This document shows positions 49,861-57,821 of a stretch of DNA of 57,821 nt, one piece after another. The notes under the pieces are model-generated. The model did not search any database. It was not told where the DNA came from and was given only the letters and a program-made list of their open reading frames with translations. Each line of letters begins with the position of its first letter. Position 1 is the first letter of the stretch. The stretch is from Rhizobiaceae bacterium (GTDB lineage Bacteria; Pseudomonadota; Alphaproteobacteria; Rhizobiales; Rhizobiaceae), in NCBI GenBank assembly GCA_029212415.1, contig JARGOF010000024.1, positions 1 to 57,821 on the forward strand. Reading direction: 5' to 3'. The position numbers and the translations under genes are program-made.

Positions 49861-51891
49861 CTAAAATGAAGCCGCGAATTTGGCTGATGCCTGAGCACCG
49901 GTCATGTCGTCACCGAAATAGCCCGTGACGTCAACATAGACCTGCATGCCGGGTGTTATATCCAGATTGATGCCCATTCCCGCGTAGGCAGCGGCTGAAT
50001 CCGTATCGCCCAAGCCGACGGAATGGGGGATGTCGAGCAAAGTCACGGCAGCCGTATCGTCGCCGGTGGATCGGCGGATCTGATAGCCAAGACGGGTCGA
50101 GACAGAGCCGACGCCCATGGTCTTGCGCGCCCCCAGTTCGACACGCGCCTCCAGCAGACCAAGGGTGCGATCGCCCACGCTGGCATTGGCCTTTGTGCCG
50201 GTCTCCTTGTAGCCGTCGAGCCATTGGCTTGCATGGCGAAGACGCGCCGATGGCGTCAAAGACCAGCCATTCCATTCGCCTATCGTGGCGCTGACACCAA
50301 CCTCCGGCGCAACGAACCAGCCGTCATAATGCGCCTCGGCCCAGCTTTGGCCAAGCGTAAGACCGTTGGTCAGTGCCAGATTGTCATTGACGAAACGCTT
50401 GCTGTCATGGGTCACACGGCCACCTGCAACGGCGAGGTCGATGGTAAAGGCACCGAAGGACTGCTCACCGTTGACACCAGCAAACAGGCCCTGCCCCTCA
50501 ACCGTCTGTGAGGTCGCCCAGGCACTGTCGACGTCGAGATCGCTCATCAGATAACCACCTGAAACACCCCATTCGAGACCATCGGTCTGTGCACTATAGC
50601 CCAGGGCAAAACCATATTGATCGATCTTGCGGTCCAGCGTGCTGACGCTGTCACCCTGATGGTCAAGAACGCCGCCAAAGCCGCTGGCCCAGAAGCCGCT
50701 GGTGCCGAGACCGCCGCGTGTCACCTTGGACAGCAGACTTGTCATGTCACCCAAGGCATCAAGAGAGCCAACAAGGGCGGATGGATCAAAAGTGGCGAAC
50801 TGCCTGGTGGAGGCGTTATAGAACGAGGGCACATTGCCCGTAATTGCACCAGGGTCGCCGCCAACCATCGAACCGGTTGACAGGTCCCACAGCACGGAGT
50901 GTGAGGCTTCGGTCATCAGGTTGACGGTGGTGGCTGCATTGAGGTTGATGCGCCCGCCAATCAAACCTGCCGACGAGAGGTTCAATGTTGTGTCAATGCT
51001 ATCCACATGGATGGCGTCAGATTGTTCACTGATGATCAGGCCGCTATTGAAGAGTGTCGCCTCTGACGGGCCATCGATCACGAACCCGATTGCATCAGCC
51101 CCGGTTGTTCTGATTGAGCCCGTGTTGAGGACAGACGAAACAGGAGTGACGCCAATCGATATTGCGTGAGAGCCTGCACCTTCGGTGGTGATTGTGCCAC
51201 TGTTAATGATTGATGTAGCGTTGGTTTCTAGTGCCATGGAGAAATCTCCCCTGGTCAGGATTGTACCGCTATTGGTGATCATTGAGCCCGTCGAAAAGGC
51301 GTCTTGAATGCCAGCGGCCAATTCGCCGGCTGTTTCAATGGAGCCTGTATTGGTGATCAACGCGCCTGTTGAAAAGATGTTGCCAATACCAACACTCAAT
51401 TCGCCGGCGGTTCCAATGGAGCCTGCATTCGTGATCGACGCATATTGGCTGTCAGAATTCATGATCCCATTGGAGAAATCACCCTCGGTCTCAATGATAC
51501 CGTTGTTGGTCACGGCGGCGTTGTCCGACGCGTCGTTAACAATTCCGGCGGCATCACCACCTGTGGTGGTGATTGAACCATCCATCACGATCGTGTTGTT
51601 GCCACCGGTTGAATGGATTGCATGTTGAAAGCCAGTACTGGTATCGATACTGCCGTCTTTGGTCACTGTTAATGTGTCAAAACCATCAATTACATGACCA
51701 CCATTGGTATCGGTCGAAGGCGCAGACACCGTAAAATCGACCGCAAGGACGCCTTGGGATCCCATAAAAAGAATCGACGCGGAAACAAAGGACAAACCAA
51801 TTGCCAGGGTATGGAATGACTTTGACACAGTTGCTGGCCTTTCGCAGTGTGTAGAACCGTATCGATGGCCCAAAAACGCCTTGAGAATCAT
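49861..51891 (-). CDS. autotransporter adhesin-like protein
   Basis: A 676-residue type V secreted protein. The long signal peptide lies at about 20–50 (SKSFHTLAIGLSFVSASILFMGSQGVLA). The passenger (about 50–370) is a right-handed beta-helix made of short repeats such as ITNTGSIETAGELAAGIQD and VTNNGIIETEGDFSNGIMN. A classical autotransporter barrel follows (about 400–676), starting GFWASGFGGVLDHQGD and ending in AKFAASF with the required C-terminal Phe. Such proteins serve adhesion or surface display. The passenger is fairly short. The start at 51891 lacks a strong ribosome binding site; an internal start at the signal peptide is possible. Confidence 0.9.
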   Translation of the reverse strand: MILKAFLGHRYGSTHCERPATVSKSFHTLAIGLSFVSASILFMGSQGVLAVDFTVSAPSTDTNGGHVIDGFDTLTVTKDGSIDTSTGFQHAIHSTGGNNTIVMDGSITTTGGDAAGIVNDASDNAAVTNNGIIETEGDFSNGIMNSDSQYASITNAGSIGTAGELSVGIGNIFSTGALITNTGSIETAGELAAGIQDAFSTGSMITNSGTILTRGDFSMALETNATSIINSGTITTEGAGSHAISIGVTPVSSVLNTGSIRTTGADAIGFVIDGPSEATLFNSGLIISEQSDAIHVDSIDTTLNLSSAGLIGGRINLNAATTVNLMTEASHSVLWDLSTGSMVGGDPGAITGNVPSFYNASTRQFATFDPSALVGSLDALGDMTSLLSKVTRGGLGTSGFWASGFGGVLDHQGDSVSTLDRKIDQYGFALGYSAQTDGLEWGVSGGYLMSDLDVDSAWATSQTVEGQGLFAGVNGEQSFGAFTIDLAVAGGRVTHDSKRFVNDNLALTNGLTLGQSWAEAHYDGWFVAPEVGVSATIGEWNGWSLTPSARLRHASQWLDGYKETGTKANASVGDRTLGLLEARVELGARKTMGVGSVSTRLGYQIRRSTGDDTAAVTLLDIPHSVGLGDTDSAAAYAGMGINLDITPGMQVYVDVTGYFGDDMTGAQASAKFAASF

Positions 51892-52021
51892 TTGAAGCCC
51901 CCAGCCTGCTGCACCCTAGCGCCAAACCGGGCGCGATAAAATGTCTTTCCGGCTAAGATTGAGTAGGCAGGCATAGCACCCGATGACGCAACAGATTTGC
52001 CAAATATCCAAGACACTTGCA

Positions 52022-52036
52022 GAACACATATGGAAC
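52022..52036. promoter_or_regulatory. LexA (SOS) box of lexA
   Basis: GAACACATATGGAAC is a perfect alphaproteobacterial SOS box (GAAC-N7-GAAC), 47 bases before the lexA start. It implies autoregulation. Confidence 0.9.
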
Positions 52037-52051
52037 ATATAGGGTATGTTC
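52033..52051. promoter_or_regulatory. inverted repeat overlapping the LexA box
   Basis: GAACATA and TATGTTC, perfect seven-base arms around a five-base spacer. The left arm shares GAAC with the SOS box, so LexA or a second factor could bind both. Confidence 0.5.
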
Positions 52052-52082
52052 TGTATTTGTTTCGACGATTCGGGAGCCTGCA

Positions 52083-52805
52083 ATGCTAACGCGCAAACAA
52101 CATGAGCTTTTGCTTTTCATTCATGAGCGGATGAAGGAAAGCGGGATTCCGCCGTCCTTTGACGAGATGAAGGATGCGCTTGATCTGGCGTCGAAGTCGG
52201 GCATTCACCGATTGATCACAGCGCTTGAGGAGCGCGGCTTTATTCGTCGCCTTCCCAATCGCGCACGCGCTCTTGAGGTTATCCGTCTTCCGGAAGCCTA
52301 TGTGCCGCCGAACCAGCAGCGACGCGGTTTTTCACCCAGCGTTATACAGGGCAGCCTCGGCAAACCACCAGCGCCTGAAACTGTCGCGGAACGTTCCTCG
52401 GAATGGGAGCCTGCGGAAAGTGCGGTCAGCGTGCCGATGATGGGCCGCATCGCCGCCGGTGTGCCGATTGCCGCAATTCAGAACAACACCCACAATGTCA
52501 GCGTACCACCGGAAATGTTGTCTGGCGGTGAACATTACGCACTGGAAGTGCGCGGTGATTCGATGATTGAGGCTGGCATTTTTGACGGTGACACGGTGGT
52601 GATCAAGAACACCTCCACCGCCAATCCGGGTGAAATTATCGTTGCTTTTGTCGATGACGAAGAAGCCACGCTGAAAAGGTTTCGCCGCAAAGGCGATTCC
52701 ATTGCGCTGGAGGCTGCGAATCCGGCCTATGAAACGCGCATCTTCGGCCCCGACCGCGTCAAGATTCAGGGCAAGCTGGTTGGTTTGATTAGGCGTTATC
52801 ACTGA
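52083..52805 (+). CDS. lexA: LexA repressor
   Basis: A 240-residue SOS repressor and self-cleaving peptidase. The winged helix is at 1–65 ([37 protein letters not shown]). Cleavage occurs at Ala125–Gly126 ([10 protein letters not shown]) and the dyad is Ser160 ([11 protein letters not shown]) and Lys198 (EATLKRF). The linker is longer than in E. coli, as usual in alphaproteobacteria. The upstream box GAAC-N7-GAAC confirms the identity. It converges with comEC, a gene order common in Rhizobiales. Confidence 0.97.
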   Translation: MLTRKQHELLLFIHERMKESGIPPSFDEMKDALDLASKSGIHRLITALEERGFIRRLPNRARALEVIRLPEAYVPPNQQRRGFSPSVIQGSLGKPPAPETVAERSSEWEPAESAVSVPMMGRIAAGVPIAAIQNNTHNVSVPPEMLSGGEHYALEVRGDSMIEAGIFDGDTVVIKNTSTANPGEIIVAFVDDEEATLKRFRRKGDSIALEAANPAYETRIFGPDRVKIQGKLVGLIRRYH

Positions 52806-52825
52806 ACCTGTATGCCTGATGCCCG

Positions 52826-55204
52826 TCACCTTGTGAGCCAGTCCACTGCGTTGCGCTCAAAGGAACGGCTGCGCCAGTCATAGGAACGGTGCACCGTCCA
52901 GGGGCGGGTCGTCAGGCCAACGGCAGCGCGTACTGTAAGCGTCCGGGTTTCACTGTCTTTATGGACTTCCAATGCGCCGCTGTGCCTCAGCATCCGGCCC
53001 GTAATCAGCATGGCGCCTGAATAGCAGCGCTCCATGTTGATGTTTGCAGTGGTGATGACAATATCAGCCCTGTCGCATGCAGCCCCAAGATAAAGCAGAT
53101 CCTCGACGATCATGACCCTATGGCCTGATCGCGTGTTTCCGTTGCAATAGGCGGATTTCACACAGGTTACAGCATTGCCGTTCCACGCGATCGCGGACAG
53201 ATTCTCCTCCAGGCTGCGTTCTGCGTCCGGTGCGGGCAGAATTTCAGGTTTGATCTGCTCAGCACGCCGTAAAGCACCCTGCCATTGTTGAAAGATGAAT
53301 TTCGGCGGCCGCCGCCGGTTCGTGGCCAATGCATTCTCGTGTACAAAAGCGACAAGCCTGCCATCTTCGGACACCACCAGTTCCGGTTCGCTTGGTCCAC
53401 CGGAAAAAACGGGTGCAAACAGGCCAGCCACCAGAAAGGCAGCGCCCGTCAGCCGAATAGATGTCTTCATCAATGCCAGGATAAGAAAACCCGTGACAAG
53501 GCTGGCAAATTGCAAACTCTGAACCCGGCCGACAATCAGCACGCCACCCAGTCCCTGTACATATTTGGCGATTGCAATCACCCATTCCAACCCCTGCCCC
53601 ATGACCACAAGAGGCCAATGTTCCAGCCCCAGCGGCATCGCCAGTAATGCCAGCAAACCCGCCGGCATCACGATGAATGTAACGATGGGCATGGCCGCCA
53701 GGTTTGCCAGCAGACCAAGTGATGCCACGCGGTGAAAATGATAGGTGGCAAAGGGCGCCGTGGCCAATCCGGCCACCAGTGAGGTCATGGCCAGACCAAA
53801 AAGGAACACCACAAGCAGGCGAACCAGGCCCGACGCCGGTGCATTGTTTGCCCCAAACCCTGAAGCTGCTGACCCGGCCTGCTGGTTCCCCAACAGGGTC
53901 CAATGTGCATAGGTGGCTATCAGCGCAACAGTCGCGGCAAAGGACATCTGAAAACCCGGCCCCATGACGGCAGACGGCGTCACCATGATGATGATGATTG
54001 CCGCCAGTGCAACATTGCGCATGGTCAATGCCGGTCGGTCGAGAATGACGGCAACAAGCATGATTGCCAGCATGATCCAGGCACGTTGCGTTGATATGCT
54101 GGCACCGGAAATCAACAGATAGAAGGTGGCGACCAGCAAAGCCGCTGCAGCCGCAATTTTCTTGACAGGAAAAGCCTGGACCAGCGGTGGAAAGAAGCTG
54201 AAACACACCCGCAGAAAGAAAAACAGCGTGCCCGAGACAAGCGCCATGTGAAGCCCGGATATGGCAAGAACATGCGCCAGGCCGCTTTCGCGCAGCGCAT
54301 CCACCGTCGCCGGGCTCATGGCGCGACGGTCTGCAACGGTCAGTGCACTGGCAAATCCTGCCGTGTCACCGGTCAGCACATTGCGTATGCGCCGGGTGAT
54401 CTCTTCGCGGATCCGGGCAAGCTGCAGGCCAATATTCTGTGTCATTGAGGCCTGCTGCGCACCGTCCAGACGCAGCTCAGGTGGGCCGAGGAAAAATCCA
54501 TAGGCCCCCAGTCCGTTGAAAAAGGCGTAAAACGCAAAATCATAGCCACCGGGAAGCGCCGGTCCTGAAGGTGGCTGCAGGCGCGCCAGTCCGGCGATCC
54601 CATCGCCAGGACGGATCGGCTGATGTTTGCTGCGTGTGATCAGCCGAACACGCTGAGGCGGACGGCCTATTTTGGGCTCCGACGTTTGATGCAGATCGAT
54701 GGTATAGCGCCAGAGCCCCCGGTAATCGATATCGCGGGCAATGACTGTGCCACGAATGCGTGTGGTAACATCGCTGTCGAGCAAGACCGTATCGCGCCGG
54801 ACTGTTTCCAGTTGCGCGGCAAGCATTGCGGCCAGAAATCCCCCGACAAACAGGGCTGCGACGCGCAACCTTGGTTTTTCACCTAACAGCAAACAGGCGA
54901 ACGCGCTTGCCATGAACAACAATGCGACAGGCAAAAGCATGATATCGCGGGTGGCGCTGAACCAGAAGGCTGCACCCAGTGCCATTGCGACGGGAAGCCA
55001 TAAAACCGCCTGCCCCTGACGTTCCTCTGTCTGAAGAGCATTGATCAGCCCTGACCCGAAGGACGCAACACCATGGCGAAACCCCGCCCTTTGCCCTGCA
55101 TCATCGGTTCGCTTCAGCGCTGAGGCATCGTCCGACCCATCATTCTGCGTTGCAGATGATGCGGACCGCCGCACTTGTGACTCTGTATCAACCAAGGAAC
55201 CCAT
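52826..55204 (-). CDS. comEC: ComEC/Rec2 DNA-uptake channel
   Basis: Polytopic protein of 792 residues that carries single-stranded DNA across the inner membrane. The N-terminal part has helices plus a DUF4131-type domain (about 130–250, with RLITRSKHQPIRPGDGIAGLARL). The competence domain follows (about 300–600: GLAHVLAISGLHMALVSGTLFFFLR, ASISTQRAWIMLAIML, GFQMSFAATVALIATYA). The C-terminal part (600–792) corresponds to the metallo-beta-lactamase-like domain but lacks a visible HxHxDH motif. The start at 55204 is chosen over 55288 on length; neither has a strong ribosome binding site. It is next to lexA and gltX as in other Rhizobiales. Confidence 0.9.
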   Translation of the reverse strand: MGSLVDTESQVRRSASSATQNDGSDDASALKRTDDAGQRAGFRHGVASFGSGLINALQTEERQGQAVLWLPVAMALGAAFWFSATRDIMLLPVALLFMASAFACLLLGEKPRLRVAALFVGGFLAAMLAAQLETVRRDTVLLDSDVTTRIRGTVIARDIDYRGLWRYTIDLHQTSEPKIGRPPQRVRLITRSKHQPIRPGDGIAGLARLQPPSGPALPGGYDFAFYAFFNGLGAYGFFLGPPELRLDGAQQASMTQNIGLQLARIREEITRRIRNVLTGDTAGFASALTVADRRAMSPATVDALRESGLAHVLAISGLHMALVSGTLFFFLRVCFSFFPPLVQAFPVKKIAAAAALLVATFYLLISGASISTQRAWIMLAIMLVAVILDRPALTMRNVALAAIIIIMVTPSAVMGPGFQMSFAATVALIATYAHWTLLGNQQAGSAASGFGANNAPASGLVRLLVVFLFGLAMTSLVAGLATAPFATYHFHRVASLGLLANLAAMPIVTFIVMPAGLLALLAMPLGLEHWPLVVMGQGLEWVIAIAKYVQGLGGVLIVGRVQSLQFASLVTGFLILALMKTSIRLTGAAFLVAGLFAPVFSGGPSEPELVVSEDGRLVAFVHENALATNRRRPPKFIFQQWQGALRRAEQIKPEILPAPDAERSLEENLSAIAWNGNAVTCVKSAYCNGNTRSGHRVMIVEDLLYLGAACDRADIVITTANINMERCYSGAMLITGRMLRHSGALEVHKDSETRTLTVRAAVGLTTRPWTVHRSYDWRSRSFERNAVDWLTR

Positions 55205-55409
55205 GTCCCGATAGAAGCCGCAAAGCCATCCTACACGGCACACAATCGATGGCAAACAGACCCGTTGGAGACGGCTCGTGTTGGCCATTGCCCTTGCGCG
55301 TGGCCCTTGCGTGGGGCCAGTTCTGTGCTACATGGCGTCATCCATTGAAACTGCCACCTAAATTTGCCAATTCAACCGGCATGACCGACACTCAGATCAA
55401 GGAAGCTCG

Positions 55410-56831
55410 ATGTCCGGAGACGTTGTTACCCGCTTTGCCCCCTCACCCACCGGTTACCTCCATATTGGCGGTGCACGAACAGCCCTGTTCAACTGGCTCT
55501 ATGCCCGCCACCACGGCGGCAAGATGTTGCTGCGCATCGAGGACACGGACCGCAGCCGAAATTCCGAAGCGGCGGTTGAAGCCATTCTGGACGGCCTGAA
55601 ATGGCTAGGACTGTCCTGGGATGGGGAGCCGATTTCGCAGCACGCAAGAGCCGAACGCCACCGCGAAGTGGCTGAAGAGCTGGTGCGGATGGGCAAGGCC
55701 TATTATTGTTATGCAACACCGGCAGAACTTGATGCCATGCGCGAACTGGCCCGCAACGAAGGCCGTCCGCCGCGCTATGATGGCCGCTGGCGCGACCGGG
55801 ATCCCTCGGATGCTCCGCAGGGACAGAAACCGGCCATTCGCATCAAATCACCGGACGATGGTCACACCATTGTCAATGACAAGGTTCAAGGCACGATCAG
55901 TTTTCCCAATGCTGATCTGGATGACTTCATCATTCTGCGCTCCGATGGCAATCCCACCTATATGCATGCTGTCGTGGTCGACGACCATGACATGGGCGTG
56001 ACGGACATCATCCGTGGCGATGATCACCTGACCAACGCGGCGCGGCAGATCATCATCTACCAGGCCATGGGATGGCCGGTTCCGAAAATGGCCCATGTGC
56101 CGCTGATTCACGGTGCGGACGGTGCCAAGCTTTCCAAGCGCCACGGCGCGTTGGGCGCCGAGGCCTACCGGGCAATGGGCTATCTTCCCGAAGCGCTGTG
56201 CAACTATCTTGCGCGCCTGGGCTGGAGCCATGGCGACGATGAAATCATGTCCATGGAGCAGATGATCGAATGGTTCGATACCGCCGACGTCAACAAGGGC
56301 GCGGCGCGTTTCGACATCAAAAAGCTGGAAGCCATCAATGGCCATTATATTCGCCACGCCGATGACGAAGCGCTTGCCAAGGCGCTGATTGCCATTCTTC
56401 CGGAGATGGAAGGTGGCGACTACTATTCAAAACGGCTGAACGATCGCAATCGGTCGCAATTGGTTGCCGCCATGCCAGGCCTGAAAGAACGCGCCAAAAC
56501 GCTGCTTGAACTGGCCGATGGCGCCCGTTTTCTCTTTGCCGAACGTCCTTTGGAAAACGAACCGAAAGCAGAGAATATCCTGGCGGAGGGTGGTCGCGAG
56601 ACCCTGAAAAAACTGCTGCCCGACCTGGAAGCGCTTGCTGACTGGACGCTGGAAGGTCTCGAAACCGCGATTCGGGAATTTTCCGATCGCGAAGAATTGA
56701 AGCTGGGCAAAGTTGCCCAACCGCTGCGCGCTGCCCTGACCGGCAGAACCACTTCGCCCGGCGTTTTCGACGTGATTTTTGTCCTGGGCCGCGAAGAAGC
56801 ACTGGGTCGCCTGCATGATCAGCTTGGCTGA
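55410..56831 (+). CDS. gltX: glutamyl-tRNA synthetase
   Basis: Class I aminoacyl-tRNA synthetase of 473 residues. The HIGH box is in [19 protein letters not shown], the KMSKS box in [10 protein letters not shown]. The rest matches family length and order ([37 protein letters not shown]-like [11 protein letters not shown]). AAGGAAG before ATG 55410 sets the start. Alphaproteobacteria often have two GltX proteins, one of which may charge tRNA-Gln; which this is cannot be decided here. Confidence 0.96.
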   Translation: MSGDVVTRFAPSPTGYLHIGGARTALFNWLYARHHGGKMLLRIEDTDRSRNSEAAVEAILDGLKWLGLSWDGEPISQHARAERHREVAEELVRMGKAYYCYATPAELDAMRELARNEGRPPRYDGRWRDRDPSDAPQGQKPAIRIKSPDDGHTIVNDKVQGTISFPNADLDDFIILRSDGNPTYMHAVVVDDHDMGVTDIIRGDDHLTNAARQIIIYQAMGWPVPKMAHVPLIHGADGAKLSKRHGALGAEAYRAMGYLPEALCNYLARLGWSHGDDEIMSMEQMIEWFDTADVNKGAARFDIKKLEAINGHYIRHADDEALAKALIAILPEMEGGDYYSKRLNDRNRSQLVAAMPGLKERAKTLLELADGARFLFAERPLENEPKAENILAEGGRETLKKLLPDLEALADWTLEGLETAIREFSDREELKLGKVAQPLRAALTGRTTSPGVFDVIFVLGREEALGRLHDQLG

Positions 56832-57238
56832 TTTACAGGTTCGCGTGCCCTGAATTGCGCAGCAATATCAGGCGGTTTGGCAGGGTGATCATACACTTTT
56901 GCGCAATGGCTCTGGAAATACGCCAAAGGGTGATGTATTTATTGATCTGCTACCAGTTGCGTGTGTCTCAGGCGAACACGCGGCGACGGGCAGTCTGAGC
57001 GATCCAATCCGCTCAGACCCGTCACGGGGCAAAATTCGACTTACCGCAATTCACGCCCGTGAATTTCGGCAGGGCATACCTGTTCACCGGATGTTCCGGT
57101 GCACGGTGCGCTGCACAATTACATTTTGCATACCTTGGCAGCGGCGGAGAAATCGGCTAGCAACTGCGCACAGCATATCGACCGGACTTGAATTTTTTAC
57201 TCAAGTCTTGTTTTGGACAGTATTTGAAGGGAACCAAT
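56832..57238. other. gene-free promoter region of gltA
   Basis: 407 bases between gltX and gltA without a credible frame, tRNA or repeat. Near its right end an inverted repeat (57185–57207) precedes the citrate synthase gene. Confidence 0.5.
57185..57207. promoter_or_regulatory. inverted repeat upstream of gltA
   Basis: GACTTGA and TCAAGTC arms are perfectly complementary around nine bases rich in T. It lies 32 bases before the start codon; it may be an operator or an RNA hairpin in the gltA leader. Confidence 0.4.
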
Positions 57239-57821
57239 ATGACAGAATCAACGGCAAAGCTCTCAATCGACGGCAAGGACGTTGAATTGCAGGTACGCAG
57301 CGGATCGGTTGGCCCGGATGTTGTCGATATTGCCAGCCTGTACAAACAGACCGGCACCTTTACCTATGATCCCGGCTTCACCTCCACCGCCGCTTGCGAA
57401 TCCGCCATCACCTATATCGACGGTGATGAGGGAATCCTTCTGCACCGCGGCTACCCGATCGACCAGCTTGCCGAACATGGCGATTTTCTGGAGATTTGCT
57501 ATCTGCTGCTTTATGGCGAATTGCCAACCAAGACTCAGAAAGCCGATTTCGATTATCGCGTGACACGACACACGATGATCCATGAACAGATGTCGCGATT
57601 TTTCACCGGCTTTCGCCGTGATGCGCATCCGATGGCCATCATGTGCGGCGTCGTCGGCGCACTGTCTGCCTTCTATCACGATTCCACCGATATCACCGAT
57701 CCGCACCAGAGAATGGTTGCCAGCCTGCGCATGATTGCCAAAATGCCGACCATTGCGGCAATGGCCTTCAAATATCATATCGGACAGCCCTTCATCTATC
57801 CGAAGAACGATATGGATTACG
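57239..57821 (+). CDS. gltA: citrate synthase (5' part, runs off the window)
   Basis: First 194 codons of type II citrate synthase, which condenses oxaloacetate and acetyl-CoA. N-terminal family sequence is plain: [53 protein letters not shown], and [29 protein letters not shown] seven bases upstream sets the ATG at 57239. The catalytic His and Asp residues lie beyond the window. The position after gltX is standard for Rhizobiales. Confidence 0.96.
   Translation, partial: MTESTAKLSIDGKDVELQVRSGSVGPDVVDIASLYKQTGTFTYDPGFTSTAACESAITYIDGDEGILLHRGYPIDQLAEHGDFLEICYLLLYGELPTKTQKADFDYRVTRHTMIHEQMSRFFTGFRRDAHPMAIMCGVVGALSAFYHDSTDITDPHQRMVASLRMIAKMPTIAAMAFKYHIGQPFIYPKNDMDY

Noticed and set aside
56832-57238. 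tRNA gene between gltX and gltA
   Set aside because: No cloverleaf or TTC-box arrangement could be found by eye.

Overview
The window reads as chromosomal DNA of an alphaproteobacterium, most likely a marine or aquatic member of the Hyphomicrobiales (Rhizobiales). The reasons are the block lexA–comEC–gltX–gltA, an alphaproteobacterial LexA box (GAAC-N7-GAAC), two DUF1127 proteins, an attKLM/blc-like lactone cluster of the Agrobacterium type, and a microbial-opsin gene. The genus is not determined. No tRNA, rRNA, CRISPR array or recognisable transposase was seen.

Layout. 1–5.1 kb: a CHASE2 adenylate cyclase, two small DUF1127 proteins and a secreted protein of unknown function. 5.4–22.3 kb: the core of the window, a run of 13 minus-strand genes divergent from an IclR regulator. 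Three enzymes (AttM/BlcC-type lactonase, iron alcohol dehydrogenase, succinate-semialdehyde dehydrogenase) plus the divergent IclR gene reproduce the known gamma-butyrolactone/4-hydroxybutyrate pathway (BlcC, BlcB, BlcA, BlcR). They are accompanied by an esterase-like hydrolase, an SCP2-like protein, a complete sugar-type ABC importer, a sodium:solute symporter with a small membrane partner, a flotillin, and a proteorhodopsin homologue whose retinal-binding lysine is arginine (R212). The retinal pump residues of helix C are also lost, so this opsin cannot be an ordinary light pump. Its placement inside a lactone/hydroxyacid uptake and catabolism operon is the most interesting observation here.

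22.4–30.2 kb: a cytosolic PAS hybrid histidine kinase with an OmpR-type regulator, OsmC-like protein, flavin monooxygenase, MetA (with the Glu typical of acetyl-CoA users), and a truncated haemoglobin coupled to a class III cyclase that lacks two catalytic residues. 30.2–37.7 kb: a nitrogen-scavenging locus made of isochorismatase-fold hydrolase, amidase and TetR regulator, divergent from a BMP/nucleoside-type ABC importer. Between them lie a consensus-perfect sigma-54 promoter and an NtrC-like palindrome.

37.8–42.5 kb: an MFS transporter, then two AT-rich membrane-protein genes lying between three direct copies of the 3' end of the alanine/sodium symporter gene (one intact, one deleted, one tiny), a small foreign-DNA hot spot. 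42.7–51.9 kb: a two-gene type I secretion unit with no visible substrate, an orphan extradiol dioxygenase and two autotransporter-type outer membrane proteins. 52.0–57.8 kb: the housekeeping block lexA, comEC, gltX and the 5' part of gltA.

Three perfect copies of GAAACAATTGAAAC (GTTTCAATTGTTTC) lie in two regulatory gaps, beside a DUF1127 gene and between the hybrid kinase and OsmC genes, and suggest a shared regulator.
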